Shown: positions 8,147 to 16,933, numbered from the stretch's first letter. The stretch is DNA of 64,000 nucleotides from Imhoffiella fuscus (GCF_042682685.1 NZ_JBHUHX010000052.1:207308-271307), one strand, 5' to 3'. Made by a program: numbers and translations. Notes: a model not told the origin generated them from the letters alone.

Positions 8147-8953
8147 ATGACTCATACCCTCCTCGCCTACATCGCCACCGCCAGCTACATAGCCGCCGCC
8201 GTGCTCATCGGCATGCGCCTGTTCCGCAAGGAGGGTTGGATTCCCCCTCGCTCGCTGGCAATCGCCGTCGCCTTCCTCGGCCTAGCGCTCCATAGCTGGG
8301 TTCTTTGGGACAGCATCTTCAGCCGCGCAGGCATCAACCTCGGCTTCTATCACGCCCTGGCGCTCACGTCCTGGACCATCATCGCACTCCTACTGGTCTC
8401 TAGCCTGAGCAAACCGGTCGACAACCTGGGCCTGATTCTGCTGCCCGCCGCCGCGTTGAGCCTCCTGCTCGAAACCCACTTCGCGGAAGTCGGCTTCATG
8501 CGCGCCTCGGCCTCCTGGCCGCTGAAGATCCACGTCCTGCTGTCGATGCTGGCCTACAGCCTGCTGACCCTGGCCGCCGTCCAGGCGATACTGCTCTCCG
8601 TCCAGGACTACCATCTGCGTCACCGCCACCCCGGCGGATTCGTGCGCACCCTGCCCCCGTTGCAGACGATGGAAAGCCTGCTGTTCGAGATGATCTCCGC
8701 CGGATTCGTCCTGCTCACGCTCGCCCTGATCAGCGGATTCGCCTTCTTGGAGAACATGTTCGCCCAGCATCTGGTGCACAAGACCGTGCTCTCGGTCCTC
8801 GCCTGGCTGGTCTTCGGCGGATTGCTGATCGGACGCTTCCGCAAGGGCTGGCGCGGGCGCACCGCCATCGCCTGGACCCTCGGCGGATTCGTGATCCTCA
8901 TCCTCGCCTACTTCGGAAGCAAGGCCGTCCTGCAGTTCGTCCTGCAGCGCTAA
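8147..8953 (+). CDS. YpjD/CcsA-like inner membrane protein (cytochrome c assembly family)
   Basis: A 268-residue protein with about eight membrane helices, starting MTHTLLAYIATASYIAAAV. The C-terminal half has the family signature HLVHKTVLSVLAW followed by GWRGRTAIAWTLGGF, as in CcsA/HemX/YpjD proteins. CcsA proteins handle haem for cytochrome c assembly. YpjD members lack the full WWD haem-handling motif, and I do not see it here, so a direct role in haem delivery is uncertain. Placement next to ffh is conserved in gammaproteobacteria. A strong hairpin follows the stop. Confidence 0.85.
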   Translation: MTHTLLAYIATASYIAAAVLIGMRLFRKEGWIPPRSLAIAVAFLGLALHSWVLWDSIFSRAGINLGFYHALALTSWTIIALLLVSSLSKPVDNLGLILLPAAALSLLLETHFAEVGFMRASASWPLKIHVLLSMLAYSLLTLAAVQAILLSVQDYHLRHRHPGGFVRTLPPLQTMESLLFEMISAGFVLLTLALISGFAFLENMFAQHLVHKTVLSVLAWLVFGGLLIGRFRKGWRGRTAIAWTLGGFVILILAYFGSKAVLQFVLQR

Positions 8954-8966
8954 AGCGTCCACTCGT

Positions 8967-8990
8967 CCCGCGCCTCGACCCAGGCGCGGG
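8967..8990 (+). terminator. Hairpin terminator after the YpjD-like gene
   Basis: CCCGCGCCT (8967-8975) pairs perfectly with AGGCGCGGG (8982-8990) over a 6-base loop, 14 bases after the stop. A C-rich run (9 C at 9000-9008), not a T-tract, follows, so termination may need Rho or be partial. Confidence 0.55.
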
Positions 8991-9119
8991 CCTCGCCCGC
9001 CCCCCCCCTATTTCTCACCCTGCCCCTTGTTTCCAACGACTCTCTAGGTGCAGAATGGCCCACCTACCCGACCGGGACGCCAGTAATGGCCTACCCCTAA
9101 GGTTCGGAGACCCATCTAA

Positions 9120-9195
<76 letters not shown>

Positions 9196-9214
9196 AATAC
9201 CCTTCGAAGTATCG

Positions 9215-9239
9215 AAAAACCCGCCGATGCGGGTTTTTT
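9215..9239 (+). terminator. Rho-independent terminator of tRNA-Ala
   Basis: AAAACCCGC pairs with GCGGGTTTT over the loop CGAT and is followed by a run of T (9234-9239). It starts 20 bases after the tRNA CCA end. Confidence 0.92.
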
Positions 9240-9317
9240 GTTGTCCGTCGTTCTCGCCGATCGTTACCCTTGGGGGCCAGGACCAGCACTGAAGCCCGGT
9301 ACGGGAATGCACCGACC

Positions 9318-9346
9318 TTGTCGCCCTCGCCTCCCGCCCCTATAGT
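9318..9346 (+). promoter_or_regulatory. Sigma-70-type promoter of the metal-efflux operon
   Basis: TTGTCG (9318-9323), a 17-base spacer and TATAGT (9341-9346). The -10 box ends only seven bases before the ATG at 9354, so the predicted transcript start falls on or next to the start codon. I see no clear 19-base-spaced CueR-type element. Confidence 0.5.
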
Positions 9347-9353
9347 TGAGCCC

Positions 9354-9707
9354 ATGCGAATCCCCCGCCGCTCAGCCACGCTCATCCTGATGCTGACCCT
9401 GCTCGTGCTGCAGGCGCAGGTGTGGGCGGCGGCAATGCTGGGCTGTCGGCATGAGGGGCAGATGACCGCGCAGACGATGACGCTCTGCCAGCATCATCTC
9501 CCGAATAGCATGCCGTCGGAGCCGGCGCATTCCTCGCTCTTCGACTGCCAAAAGTGCGCCCTGCACAGCCTGGTCACGGTCGCCGTGCCAGTGGCCTTCG
9601 CACTTGCGATTCCCGACCGCTTCGATCCGCCGACGCCTGTCGTTGGGGCGGAGCGGCATTTCTATCGCTTCATCCCAAGACCCCCCGAACGACCTCCACG
9701 CGCCTGA
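9354..9707 (+). CDS. Small secreted Cys/His/Met-rich protein of the cus operon
   Basis: A 117-residue protein with a signal peptide (about 1-25, ending VWAAA). The mature part has possible metal ligands: C, H and M residues in GCRHEGQM, TLCQHHLPNSM and DCQKCALH, the last including a CxxC. A second hydrophobic stretch (VTVAVPVAFALAI) lies near residue 75. Proteins of this style (some called DUF2946) often precede copper efflux genes, so a periplasmic or membrane-bound copper-binding role is inferred. No Shine-Dalgarno precedes the ATG and the -10 box is seven bases away. A start further upstream in the same frame (9270) would remove the signal peptide from the N-terminus and is less likely. 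Confidence 0.65.
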   Translation: MRIPRRSATLILMLTLLVLQAQVWAAAMLGCRHEGQMTAQTMTLCQHHLPNSMPSEPAHSSLFDCQKCALHSLVTVAVPVAFALAIPDRFDPPTPVVGAERHFYRFIPRPPERPPRA

Positions 9708-9782
9708 CGTCCTTGCGAAAAACCGATGCGGTAGTGGCTCCGAGCCGCCACCGCCCTTGACGTTTGTCTGCGGGAGACACCC

Positions 9783-11060
9783 ATGTCCACCCATTCGAAG
9801 ACCCGCATTGGCGCGGGCCTCGCCAGGGTTGCTGCCCTGGCGCTCATCTGTACGACCCTCTCCGGCTGCGACGGACCGGCATCCGATGTCGGCTCGACCG
9901 ACAGAGAACACTCGGCCCAGGAAACGGCGCTGGAGCACGCCGCCAAGCATCTGGACCCCACCTACATCTGCCCCATGCATCCGCAGATCCAGCAGGACCA
10001 CCCCGGAACCTGTCCCATCTGCGGCATGGATCTGATCGAGAAGCGCGTCACGCCGAAGGCCGCAACGCCCAAGGCCGATCCGCATCCCGAAGTCGCGCTC
10101 AGCGGCGCCATGCAACAACGCCTGGCGGTGCGCACCGCCAGGGTGGAGCGCGGAACGCTCGCCCGCCAGATACGGGCCGTCGGCCGTGTCGCCTACGACG
10201 AGACCCGTCTGGAGCATCTGCATCCACGCGCGACGGGCTGGATCGAGAAGCTGAACCTGCGCGCCGAGGGCGAGCCGGTCACACAGGGCCAGACGCTCGC
10301 AGAGCTCTATGCCCCGGACATCCTCTCGGCACAGGTCGACTTCCTGATCGCACTGGAACGACAAGGCGGCAACGCACCCAAAATCAAACCGGACAAGGCA
10401 CGCAATATCCTGCGTCTGCTGGGGGTGCCGGAGCCGGTGATCCGCGACATCGAGCGGACCCGCCAGACCCGCAACACCATCCCGGTTCTGGCCCCATCGG
10501 ACGGTATCGTCACCCGCATGACGGCCCGCGACGGCATGTACGTGACCCCGTCGAGCGAGATGTTCACCATCGCCGCCCTGTCGGACGTCTGGGTCCTGGT
10601 CGACGTCTTCGAGCACCAACTGGCCTGGATCCAGCCAGGCATGAGCGCAGAGATGCGAGTACCGGCCTATCCCGGCCGGACCTGGACGGGCAAGGTCGAC
10701 TATCTCTATCCGGATCTGGACCCCGAGACCCGCACGCTACGGGTACGGCTGGTCTTCGCCAACCCAGGGCGCGAACTCAAGCCGAATATGTTCGCCGACC
10801 TGCTCATCGCGGGCGAACCCAAGCCGAACGCGCTCAAGATCCCGCGCGATGCGCTCATCGTCACCGGCGAGCGCGAGACTGTCATCAAGTCGCTCGGCGA
10901 GGGTCGCTTCCAGCCGGTCGACGTGGTGAGCGGGATGGAGTCCGAGGACCAGGTCGAGGTGATTTCGGGTCTCGCGGCGGGCGATGAGATCGTCGTCTCC
11001 GGCCAGTTCCTGATCGACTCCGAATCGAGTCTCCAGGCCAGCTTCCGGCGGATGCGGTGA
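9783..11060 (+). CDS. cusB: Copper/silver efflux periplasmic adaptor
   Basis: A 425-residue membrane-fusion protein of heavy-metal RND pumps. The N-terminus is a lipoprotein signal with lipobox LSGC (about residue 29). A heavy-metal-binding motif follows (about 62-88): YICPMHPQI and CPICGMDL, as in proteins binding Cu or Zn. Then come the barrel-sandwich and alpha-hairpin regions (110-300) and the C-terminal membrane-proximal domain (300-425). GGGAG precedes the ATG. The stop is four bases before cusA. It should bridge CusA to an outer-membrane channel that is not encoded in this window. Confidence 0.93.
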   Translation: MSTHSKTRIGAGLARVAALALICTTLSGCDGPASDVGSTDREHSAQETALEHAAKHLDPTYICPMHPQIQQDHPGTCPICGMDLIEKRVTPKAATPKADPHPEVALSGAMQQRLAVRTARVERGTLARQIRAVGRVAYDETRLEHLHPRATGWIEKLNLRAEGEPVTQGQTLAELYAPDILSAQVDFLIALERQGGNAPKIKPDKARNILRLLGVPEPVIRDIERTRQTRNTIPVLAPSDGIVTRMTARDGMYVTPSSEMFTIAALSDVWVLVDVFEHQLAWIQPGMSAEMRVPAYPGRTWTGKVDYLYPDLDPETRTLRVRLVFANPGRELKPNMFADLLIAGEPKPNALKIPRDALIVTGERETVIKSLGEGRFQPVDVVSGMESEDQVEVISGLAAGDEIVVSGQFLIDSESSLQASFRRMR

Positions 11061-11064
11061 GCCC

Positions 11065-14000
11065 ATGGATAAGGTCATCGACTGGTCGATCCGCAACCGC
11101 TTTCTGGTCCTGCTCGCCACCCTGATCCTGACGCTGTGGGGAATCCTGGCGGTCAAACAGACCCCTTTGGACGCCATCCCGGATCTCTCGGACGTGCAGG
11201 TCATCATCCGCACCAGCTTCCCGGGCCAATCGCCACGGGTGGTCGAGGATCAGGTCACCTATCCCATCACCACCACCATGCTGGCGGTGCCGGGGGCGCA
11301 GACGGTCCGGGGCTATTCCTTCTTCGGCGACTCCTACGTCTATGTCATCTTCGAGGACGGCACCGACCTCTACTGGGCGCGCTCGCGGGTGCTGGAATAT
11401 CTGAATCAGGCGGCCTCGCGCCTGCCCGAGGGCGTGAGCCCACGACTGGGACCGGACGCCACCGGGGTCGGCTGGGTGTTCAGCTATGCACTGGTCGACC
11501 GCACCGGCCGACACGATCTGGCCGAGCTGCGCAGTCTCCAGGACTGGTTCCTCAAGTTCGAGCTACAGACCGTCTCCGGCGTCGCCGAGGTCGCCTCGGT
11601 CGGCGGCATGGTGCGCCAATATCAGGTCGTCGCCGATCCTGAGAAGCTGCGCGCCTATGGCATTCCGCTCGCCAAGCTGTCGAGCGCCATCCGCAACGCC
11701 AACCAGGAGGTCGGCGGCTCGGTCGTGGAGCTGGCGGAGGCCGAATACATGATCCGCAGTCGCGGCTATCTGCAATCGGTCGCCGATATCGAGACCATCC
11801 CGATCGAGGTCACGCCCGAGGGCACGCCCCTGCTGCTGCGCGACCTGGCGCGGGTGCAGATCGGTCCCGAGATGCGCCGCGCGGTCGCCGACTTGGACGG
11901 CGAGGGCGAGATCGCTGGCGGCATCGTCGTGATGCGCTACGGCGAGAACGCGCTCAGCACCATCGCGGCGGTCAAGAGCAAGTTGGACGCGCTCGCACAG
12001 GGCCTGCCCGAGGGCGTCGAGATCGTCCCGACCTACGACCGTTCCGAGCTGATCCTTCGAGCGGTGGACAACCTCAAGGACAAGCTGCTGGAGGAATTCG
12101 CCGTCGTGGCACTGGTGTGCCTGGTCTTCCTCTTCCATCTGAGGTCGGCCTTCGTCGCCATCGTCAGCCTGCCACTCGGGGTCCTGGCCGCCTTCATCCT
12201 CATGCAGCACCAGGGGATCAACGCCAACATCATGTCGCTCGGCGGGATCGCCATCGCCATCGGGGCCATGGTGGACGCGGCCATCGTCATGATCGAGAAC
12301 GCCCACAAGCACCTGGAACGCTATCGCCATACCCATGGCGAGGCGCCGCGCGGCGAGGCGCACTGGCGGGTCATCGGCGCGGCGGCGACTGAGGTGGGGC
12401 CGGCGCTCTTCTTCTCGCTGCTGATCATCACACTGAGCTTCCTGCCGGTCTTCGCCCTGGAGGCTCAGGAAGGACGCATGTTCGCGCCGCTCGCCTTCAC
12501 CAAGACCTACGCGATGGCGGCAGCGGCCGGACTCTCTGTGACCCTGGTGCCGGTGCTCATGGGCTATTTCATCCGGGGACGCATCCCGAGCGAGGACGGT
12601 AACCCGCTGAACCGGGCGCTGATCTGGATCTACCGCCCGCTGCTGCGGGCTGTGCTGGCGGCGCCGCGCACGACCATCCTGATCTCGATCCTGATCGTGG
12701 CGAGCCTGCTGGTGCCGCTCCATGGCGTCGGCGGTCTGCTTGCTCCCCTGAAATGGCCGCTCCAAGCGGCCGAACTGGTCCGCCAGGATGCCGGAGCCTC
12801 GGCGTTGGAACGTCTCGACGACTGGCAGAAGGAGCTGTCGAACAGCTGGCGCGGCCTGACCGCCGGTCTGCCTTGGCTCCAGCGGCTGGGGACGGGGCTC
12901 GGCTCCGAGTTCATGCCCGAACTCGACGAGGGCGATCTCATGTACATGCCGACCACCTTACCGGGGCTCTCCATCGGCAAGGCCCAGCAGCTGCTGCAGC
13001 AGACCGACCGCATGATCGCCTCGCTGCCCGAGGTCAAGCGGGTCTTCGGCAAGATTGGCCGCGCCGACACGGCCACAGATCCGGCGCCCCTGACCATGAT
13101 CGAGACCCTGATCCAGCTCAAGCCGCGCGATGAATGGCGCCCCGGCATGACGCTGGACAGGCTGATCGAGGAACTGGACGCGACCCTGGATATCCCCGGC
13201 GTGACCAACGCCTGGGTGATGCCGATCAAGACGCGCATCGACATGCTCGCCACCGGCATCAAGACCCCGGTCGGAATCAAGGTCGCGGGACCGGAGCTGG
13301 ACGAGATCGAGCGCATCGGCGAGGAGATCGAGCGTGCGCTGCGTGAGGTTCCGGGCACGGCATCGGCCTTTTCGGAGCGGGTCGCCGGCGGTCGCTATAT
13401 CGAGATCCAGCCAGATCGGGTCGCGGCGGCACGGGTCGGACTCAACATCTCGGACATCAACGCGGTGGTGGCCGCCGCCGTCGGCGGCGTCAACATCACC
13501 CAGACCGTCGAGGGACTGGAACGCTACCCCGTCAATCTGCGCTTTCCGCGCGAGGAGCGCGACGACCCGCACAAGCTCCGCGAGCTGCCCATCGTGACCC
13601 CGACCGGCGCGCAGGTCCCGCTCGGCCAGATCGCCCGGGTCGAAATCGTCGACGGCCCCCCCATGCTCAAGAGCGAGAACGGGCGGCTCAACGGCTGGAC
13701 CTTCGTAGACATCCGGGGCGTGGATATCGGCAGTTATGTCGCCGCCGCACAGATCAGGGTCCGCGATCAGGTCAAGCTGCCGCCAGGCTATTCCATCACC
13801 TGGTCGGGACAATACGAGTACATGCTGCGGGTGAAGGAACGACTGACACAGGTCGTACCCTTCACCCTGATCATCATCTTCGTCCTGCTCTATCTGATCT
13901 TCCGCCGGCTCGGCGAGGTGTGGCTGGTGATGCTCTCGCTGCCCTTCGCCCTGGTCGGCGGCTTCTGGCTGATCGCCGTGCTGGGCTATCACCTCTCGGT

Positions 14001-14424
14001 CGCGGTGGCGGTCGGATTCATCGCGCTGGCCGGCGTGGCGACCGAATTCGGCGTGGTGATGCTGGTCTATCTGGACAACGCTATCAAGGAGCGACGCGAG
14101 CGGAATGCACTGCGCAACCCGGACGATCTCAAGGCCGCCATCATGGAAGGCGCGGTGCTAAGGGTACGGCCCAAGGCGATGACGGTCGCGGTCATCATCG
14201 CCGGCCTGCTGCCCATCATGATCGGACATGGAACCGGATCGGAGGTGATGCGCCGCATCGCCGCCCCCATGGTCGGCGGAATGCTGACCGCCCCCCTACT
14301 CAGCCTCTTCGTCATCCCGGCCATCTATCTGGTCTGGCGGCGAAGGGACCTGAGCAAGACGGCCGACGGCCGATCGCCCGAGGCCGACGACACCATCGAC
14401 ACGACCAAACGAGGAAACGGATGA
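11065..14424 (+). CDS. cusA: Heavy-metal RND efflux pump, CusA/CzcA type
   Basis: A 1119-residue inner membrane proton antiporter with 12 membrane helices and two large periplasmic loops. Helix 4 shows the charged proton-relay segment IGAMVDAAIVMIEN. The second periplasmic region has the Met-rich stretch EFMPELDEGDLMYMP expected of Cu/Ag pumps. It is about 70 residues longer than E. coli CusA (1047); most of the extra is an insert at about residues 553-611, just after a membrane helix and before GSEFMP. The stop overlaps the ATG of cusF (ATGA). Cu(I)/Ag(I) specificity is favoured by the downstream CusF. Confidence 0.93.
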   Translation: MDKVIDWSIRNRFLVLLATLILTLWGILAVKQTPLDAIPDLSDVQVIIRTSFPGQSPRVVEDQVTYPITTTMLAVPGAQTVRGYSFFGDSYVYVIFEDGTDLYWARSRVLEYLNQAASRLPEGVSPRLGPDATGVGWVFSYALVDRTGRHDLAELRSLQDWFLKFELQTVSGVAEVASVGGMVRQYQVVADPEKLRAYGIPLAKLSSAIRNANQEVGGSVVELAEAEYMIRSRGYLQSVADIETIPIEVTPEGTPLLLRDLARVQIGPEMRRAVADLDGEGEIAGGIVVMRYGENALSTIAAVKSKLDALAQGLPEGVEIVPTYDRSELILRAVDNLKDKLLEEFAVVALVCLVFLFHLRSAFVAIVSLPLGVLAAFILMQHQGINANIMSLGGIAIAIGAMVDAAIVMIENAHKHLERYRHTHGEAPRGEAHWRVIGAAATEVGPALFFSLLIITLSFLPVFALEAQEGRMFAPLAFTKTYAMAAAAGLSVTLVPVLMGYFIRGRIPSEDGNPLNRALIWIYRPLLRAVLAAPRTTILISILIVASLLVPLHGVGGLLAPLKWPLQAAELVRQDAGASALERLDDWQKELSNSWRGLTAGLPWLQRLGTGLGSEFMPELDEGDLMYMPTTLPGLSIGKAQQLLQQTDRMIASLPEVKRVFGKIGRADTATDPAPLTMIETLIQLKPRDEWRPGMTLDRLIEELDATLDIPGVTNAWVMPIKTRIDMLATGIKTPVGIKVAGPELDEIERIGEEIERALREVPGTASAFSERVAGGRYIEIQPDRVAAARVGLNISDINAVVAAAVGGVNITQTVEGLERYPVNLRFPREERDDPHKLRELPIVTPTGAQVPLGQIARVEIVDGPPMLKSENGRLNGWTFVDIRGVDIGSYVAAAQIRVRDQVKLPPGYSITWSGQYEYMLRVKERLTQVVPFTLIIIFVLLYLIFRRLGEVWLVMLSLPFALVGGFWLIAVLGYHLSVAVAVGFIALAGVATEFGVVMLVYLDNAIKERRERNALRNPDDLKAAIMEGAVLRVRPKAMTVAVIIAGLLPIMIGHGTGSEVMRRIAAPMVGGMLTAPLLSLFVIPAIYLVWRRRDLSKTADGRSPEADDTIDTTKRGNG

Positions 14425-14777
14425 AAACGCTGATCGCATTGACAACGGTAATGACCCTGAGCGCCTTTCCGGCTGGAGCCCAGACCATGGACCATCAGAC
14501 GATGGGGCACGAGGCCATGGGATCCATGGGGCAGTCCGAGCAAAATGGCGTGACCATGGGGAAAGGGGTGATCAACTCGGTGGACGCAGCCAAGGGCGAG
14601 GTCAACATCAGCCACGACCCGATTCCGGCCCTGAGCTGGCCGGCCATGACCATGGACCTTCCGGTCACAGAGCAGGTCGATCTAACGGGTGTGAATCCAG
14701 GCGACAAGGTCGACTTCGGCATCCTTCTGGGTGACGACAACGTCTACCGCATCACGGAGCTGAAGCCGCGCGACTAA
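14421..14777 (+). CDS. cusF: Periplasmic copper chaperone CusF
   Basis: A 118-residue protein with a signal peptide (about 1-20, ending PAGA). After a Met/His-rich linker (QTMDHQTMGH) comes the small OB-fold domain. The Cu(I) ligand set of E. coli CusF is kept with exact spacing: H65, W73, M76 and M78 in ISHDPIPALSWPAMTMDL. It passes Cu(I)/Ag(I) to CusB. Its ATG overlaps the cusA stop (ATGA), so translation is coupled. The Met/His linker could be an extra metal site. Confidence 0.95.
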   Translation: MKTLIALTTVMTLSAFPAGAQTMDHQTMGHEAMGSMGQSEQNGVTMGKGVINSVDAAKGEVNISHDPIPALSWPAMTMDLPVTEQVDLTGVNPGDKVDFGILLGDDNVYRITELKPRD

Positions 14778-14807
14778 CCTCGCTCGCGACACACGTCGAG
14801 CCGGCGA

Positions 14808-15275
14808 TCAGACCGGCTTGGCGTTCATCATCCAGATCGCGATGATGAGCGGAATGCTCGCGATGATGCCCCAAACCACCCAACTTAGCGCGTCGCGCTT
14901 GTAGCTTGCGGGGATATCGCCATCGACCGCGAAGACACGGGCCTGACGCGCCTGCCGAATCTGTGCGGGAACCAGTATGCCGAGCCAGAGTCCACCGGAG
15001 AGGAAAAGCATCGCCTGCCCCCAGATCAGCCAGGTGCTGCCGAAGAGGTCGAGCCCACCGACCGCAGCGGCCCCGTAACCGCCAATCATGAGGAACGCAG
15101 CGCCACCGACGGTGAACCACCAGTCGGTGAGCGTGACCAGACGTTGACCAAAGGCGACGAGCCTCGGGTCGTCGGTCCGATCGGCGGCCATCTTCCAGAT
15201 CATCGTAACGATGGCGTTGCCGAGCAACAGAATCACACCGAATAGATGAAGCGACTTCAACAAGGCGTACAGCAT
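14808..15275 (-). CDS. DUF2269-like integral membrane protein
   Basis: A 155-residue protein with four hydrophobic helices, starting MLYALLKSLHLFGVILLLGN. The start is set by AGGAGA eight bases ahead; an in-frame upstream ATG has no ribosome site. The conserved His in helix 1 and the KSLHLFGVILLLGN opening resemble DUF2269, a family with no firm function. It is convergent with cusF; a small palindrome (14799-14818) lies over its stop. No partner gene is apparent. Confidence 0.72.
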   Translation of the reverse strand: MLYALLKSLHLFGVILLLGNAIVTMIWKMAADRTDDPRLVAFGQRLVTLTDWWFTVGGAAFLMIGGYGAAAVGGLDLFGSTWLIWGQAMLFLSGGLWLGILVPAQIRQARQARVFAVDGDIPASYKRDALSWVVWGIIASIPLIIAIWMMNAKPV

Positions 15276-15517
15276 CCGTATCTCCTGGCTTTTCGAACAG
15301 TAAGTGGAGCCGCATCCCAGTCGCACGGCGGGTTTTTCAGCTCATTCGCTTATGAGATACTTTCGAGGTAAATAGGGCAGCCTGATCGATCCCAACAGGA
15401 TCGTTGAGCCTGACGATGGCGGAGCCCGATGGCCTGCGGTCGGAAAGCCTGGGACGACATCCGCGCCCTCTTCCCGCACAGCCTCCGCTGCCACCGATCG
15501 ACCGGAGGTACCCCAAG

Positions 15518-15898
15518 TTGCTTTCCCTCGTATCCATCTTTTCAGGCGCCGGACTGGGCGCGCTGCTGCGCTGGTATCTGGGGGCGCGGCTGAACCCCGT
15601 TTTCCCGACCCTGCCGATCGGCACCCTGACGGCCAACCTGCTCGGCGGCTTCCTGATCGGCTTGGCGATCACCTGGTTCACGCGTCACCCGACCGTACCC
15701 CCGGAACTGCGCCTGATGGTCGTCACCGGATTCCTGGGCGGGCTGACCACCTTCTCGACCTTCTCGGCCGAGGTGGTCAACCTGCTGATGCGAGGCGAGT
15801 ATCTTTGGGGATTCGGCGCCATCGCCGCGCATCTTACCGGATCGCTGGCCATGACCGCCGTGGGCGTCGGGCTGGCCCAGCTGCTGATGCGAGCCTGA
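15518..15898 (+). CDS. crcB: Fluoride channel CrcB/Fluc
   Basis: A 126-residue protein with four membrane helices. Family motifs are present: GAGLGALLRWYLG, GTLTANLLGGFLIG and GFLGGLTTFSTFS, the last holding the Phe and Thr residues that line the fluoride pore. It works as an antiparallel dimer that releases fluoride from the cell. The TTG start at 15518 is chosen because GGAGG at 15504-15508 is at ideal spacing and the length then equals the family norm; an upstream ATG at 15404 would add 38 Pro/Arg-rich residues. A DUF190 gene follows. Confidence 0.93.
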   Translation: MLSLVSIFSGAGLGALLRWYLGARLNPVFPTLPIGTLTANLLGGFLIGLAITWFTRHPTVPPELRLMVVTGFLGGLTTFSTFSAEVVNLLMRGEYLWGFGAIAAHLTGSLAMTAVGVGLAQLLMRA

Positions 15899-16011
15899 GA
15901 GACTGCGGTCCTCCCCGGGTTTCGCAGAGCTTCACCCCAGTGACGGGATGACGCGAAACCTGGACGAACCGAAGGACCGCCATTGTCGCAATGACCGAGA
16001 GGGCCTCAACC

Positions 16012-16338
16012 ATGTCTGGCTGTTTTCTCAAATTCTACGTGGCCGAAAACCGGCGCCACCAGCACAAGCTGGCCTATGAATGGCTGCTGGAAGAGGCGCA
16101 GACGTTCGGCCTGAGCGGAGGCTCCGCCTTCCGCGCCCTAGCCGGATTCGGTCGGCACGGACGGTTGCGCGAAGAACATTTTTTCGAGCTCGCCGGAGAT
16201 ACCCCGATCGAGGTCGGCTTCGTACTGACCGACGACGAGGCCGACCGCTTCGTCGCCCATATCGGCCAGCAGGGACTGAACCTCTTCTACCTGCGTGTGC
16301 CGGTCGAATACGGGTTCACCGACGCCAAGCAGGATTGA
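16012..16338 (+). CDS. DUF190-family protein
   Basis: A 108-residue soluble protein of the DUF190 family, which has a PII-like ferredoxin fold. Seen motifs include the N-terminal LKFYVAEN, GGSAFRALAGFG and the C-terminal Leu/Val-rich strand NLFYLRVPVEYG. DUF190 genes very often follow crcB, as here, so a role in sensing or modulating fluoride or ion transport is inferred; the biochemical function is unknown. The ATG at 16012 is preferred because GAGAGGG lies about ten bases upstream; an in-frame ATG at 15991 would add seven residues. Confidence 0.85.
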   Translation: MSGCFLKFYVAENRRHQHKLAYEWLLEEAQTFGLSGGSAFRALAGFGRHGRLREEHFFELAGDTPIEVGFVLTDDEADRFVAHIGQQGLNLFYLRVPVEYGFTDAKQD

Positions 16339-16415
16339 CCGGGACCGCGAAGACGCACAGATCAAGACGGTTCAGTATCGCACGCATGACTTAACGCTGG
16401 CGGACTCCCGACCCC

Positions 16416-16437
16416 GAGCTGCATGCCTGTGCAGCTC
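16416..16437. other. Hairpin upstream of queF
   Basis: GAGCTGCA (16416-16423) pairs with TGCAGCTC (16430-16437) over a 6-base loop. It is 78 bases after the DUF190 stop and 65 bases before queF, without a T-tract. It could end the crcB transcript or shape the queF leader. I do not see a preQ1 riboswitch pattern. Confidence 0.35.
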
Positions 16438-16501
16438 AGCACGAGAATCCATTCCACCATTCGCACCGCGCGTGCGATCAACCCACCAAGGAGACACCCC
16501 A

Positions 16502-16891
16502 ATGCCAAGCGTCCCGAGCAAATCGCTCGAGATCTTCCCCAATCCGCAACCGGAGCGCGACTACACCATCCGCATCCGGGTGCCCGAGTTCACTTGCCTG
16601 TGCCCCAAGACCGGCCAGCCCGATTTCGCCGAGCTGACCCTGGAGTACATCGCCGAGCAACACTGCGTCGAGCTCAAATCGCTCAAGACCTATGTCTGGT
16701 CCTACCGCGACGAGGGCGCCTTCCACGAGGCGGTCACCAACCGCATCCTGGACGATCTGGTTCAGGCCACTCAGCCTCGCTTCATGCGTCTGACGGCGGA
16801 CTTCAACGTGCGTGGCGGCATCTACACCACGGTCGTCGCCGAGCATCGCGCCAGCGGCTGGCAGGCGCCGACACCCGTGTCGCTACCCTGA
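16502..16891 (+). CDS. queF: NADPH-dependent preQ0 reductase, short type
   Basis: A 129-residue enzyme reducing 7-cyano-7-deazaguanine (preQ0) to preQ1 in queuosine synthesis. The T-fold motifs are visible: the nucleophilic Cys region FTCLCPKTGQPDF (about 30-42) and the QueF signature ELKSLKTYVWSYRDEGAFHE (about 59-78). Its length fits the single-domain YkvM type rather than the longer E. coli QueF. AAGGAG precedes the ATG. No other queuosine gene is in the window. It is convergent with aceK across a perfect palindrome. Confidence 0.96.
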   Translation: MPSVPSKSLEIFPNPQPERDYTIRIRVPEFTCLCPKTGQPDFAELTLEYIAEQHCVELKSLKTYVWSYRDEGAFHEAVTNRILDDLVQATQPRFMRLTADFNVRGGIYTTVVAEHRASGWQAPTPVSLP

Positions 16892-16933
16892 TCGCCCCCT
16901 AAGGAATCGTCCAACGACAGATTCCCGACTTTC

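Noticed and set aside
9372..10619. Long open frame opposite the cusB region
   Set aside because: It is antisense to a well-supported cusB and carries no recognisable domain.
15276..15517. Fluoride riboswitch upstream of crcB
   Set aside because: No match to the conserved core (GATG, AAC and the closing TGATG...CTAC) could be placed. Only loose GATGG words are present.
16339..16501. preQ1 riboswitch upstream of queF
   Set aside because: A hairpin is present at 16416-16437 but the A-rich pseudoknot tail of preQ1 riboswitches is not seen, and these riboswitches are uncommon in this group.
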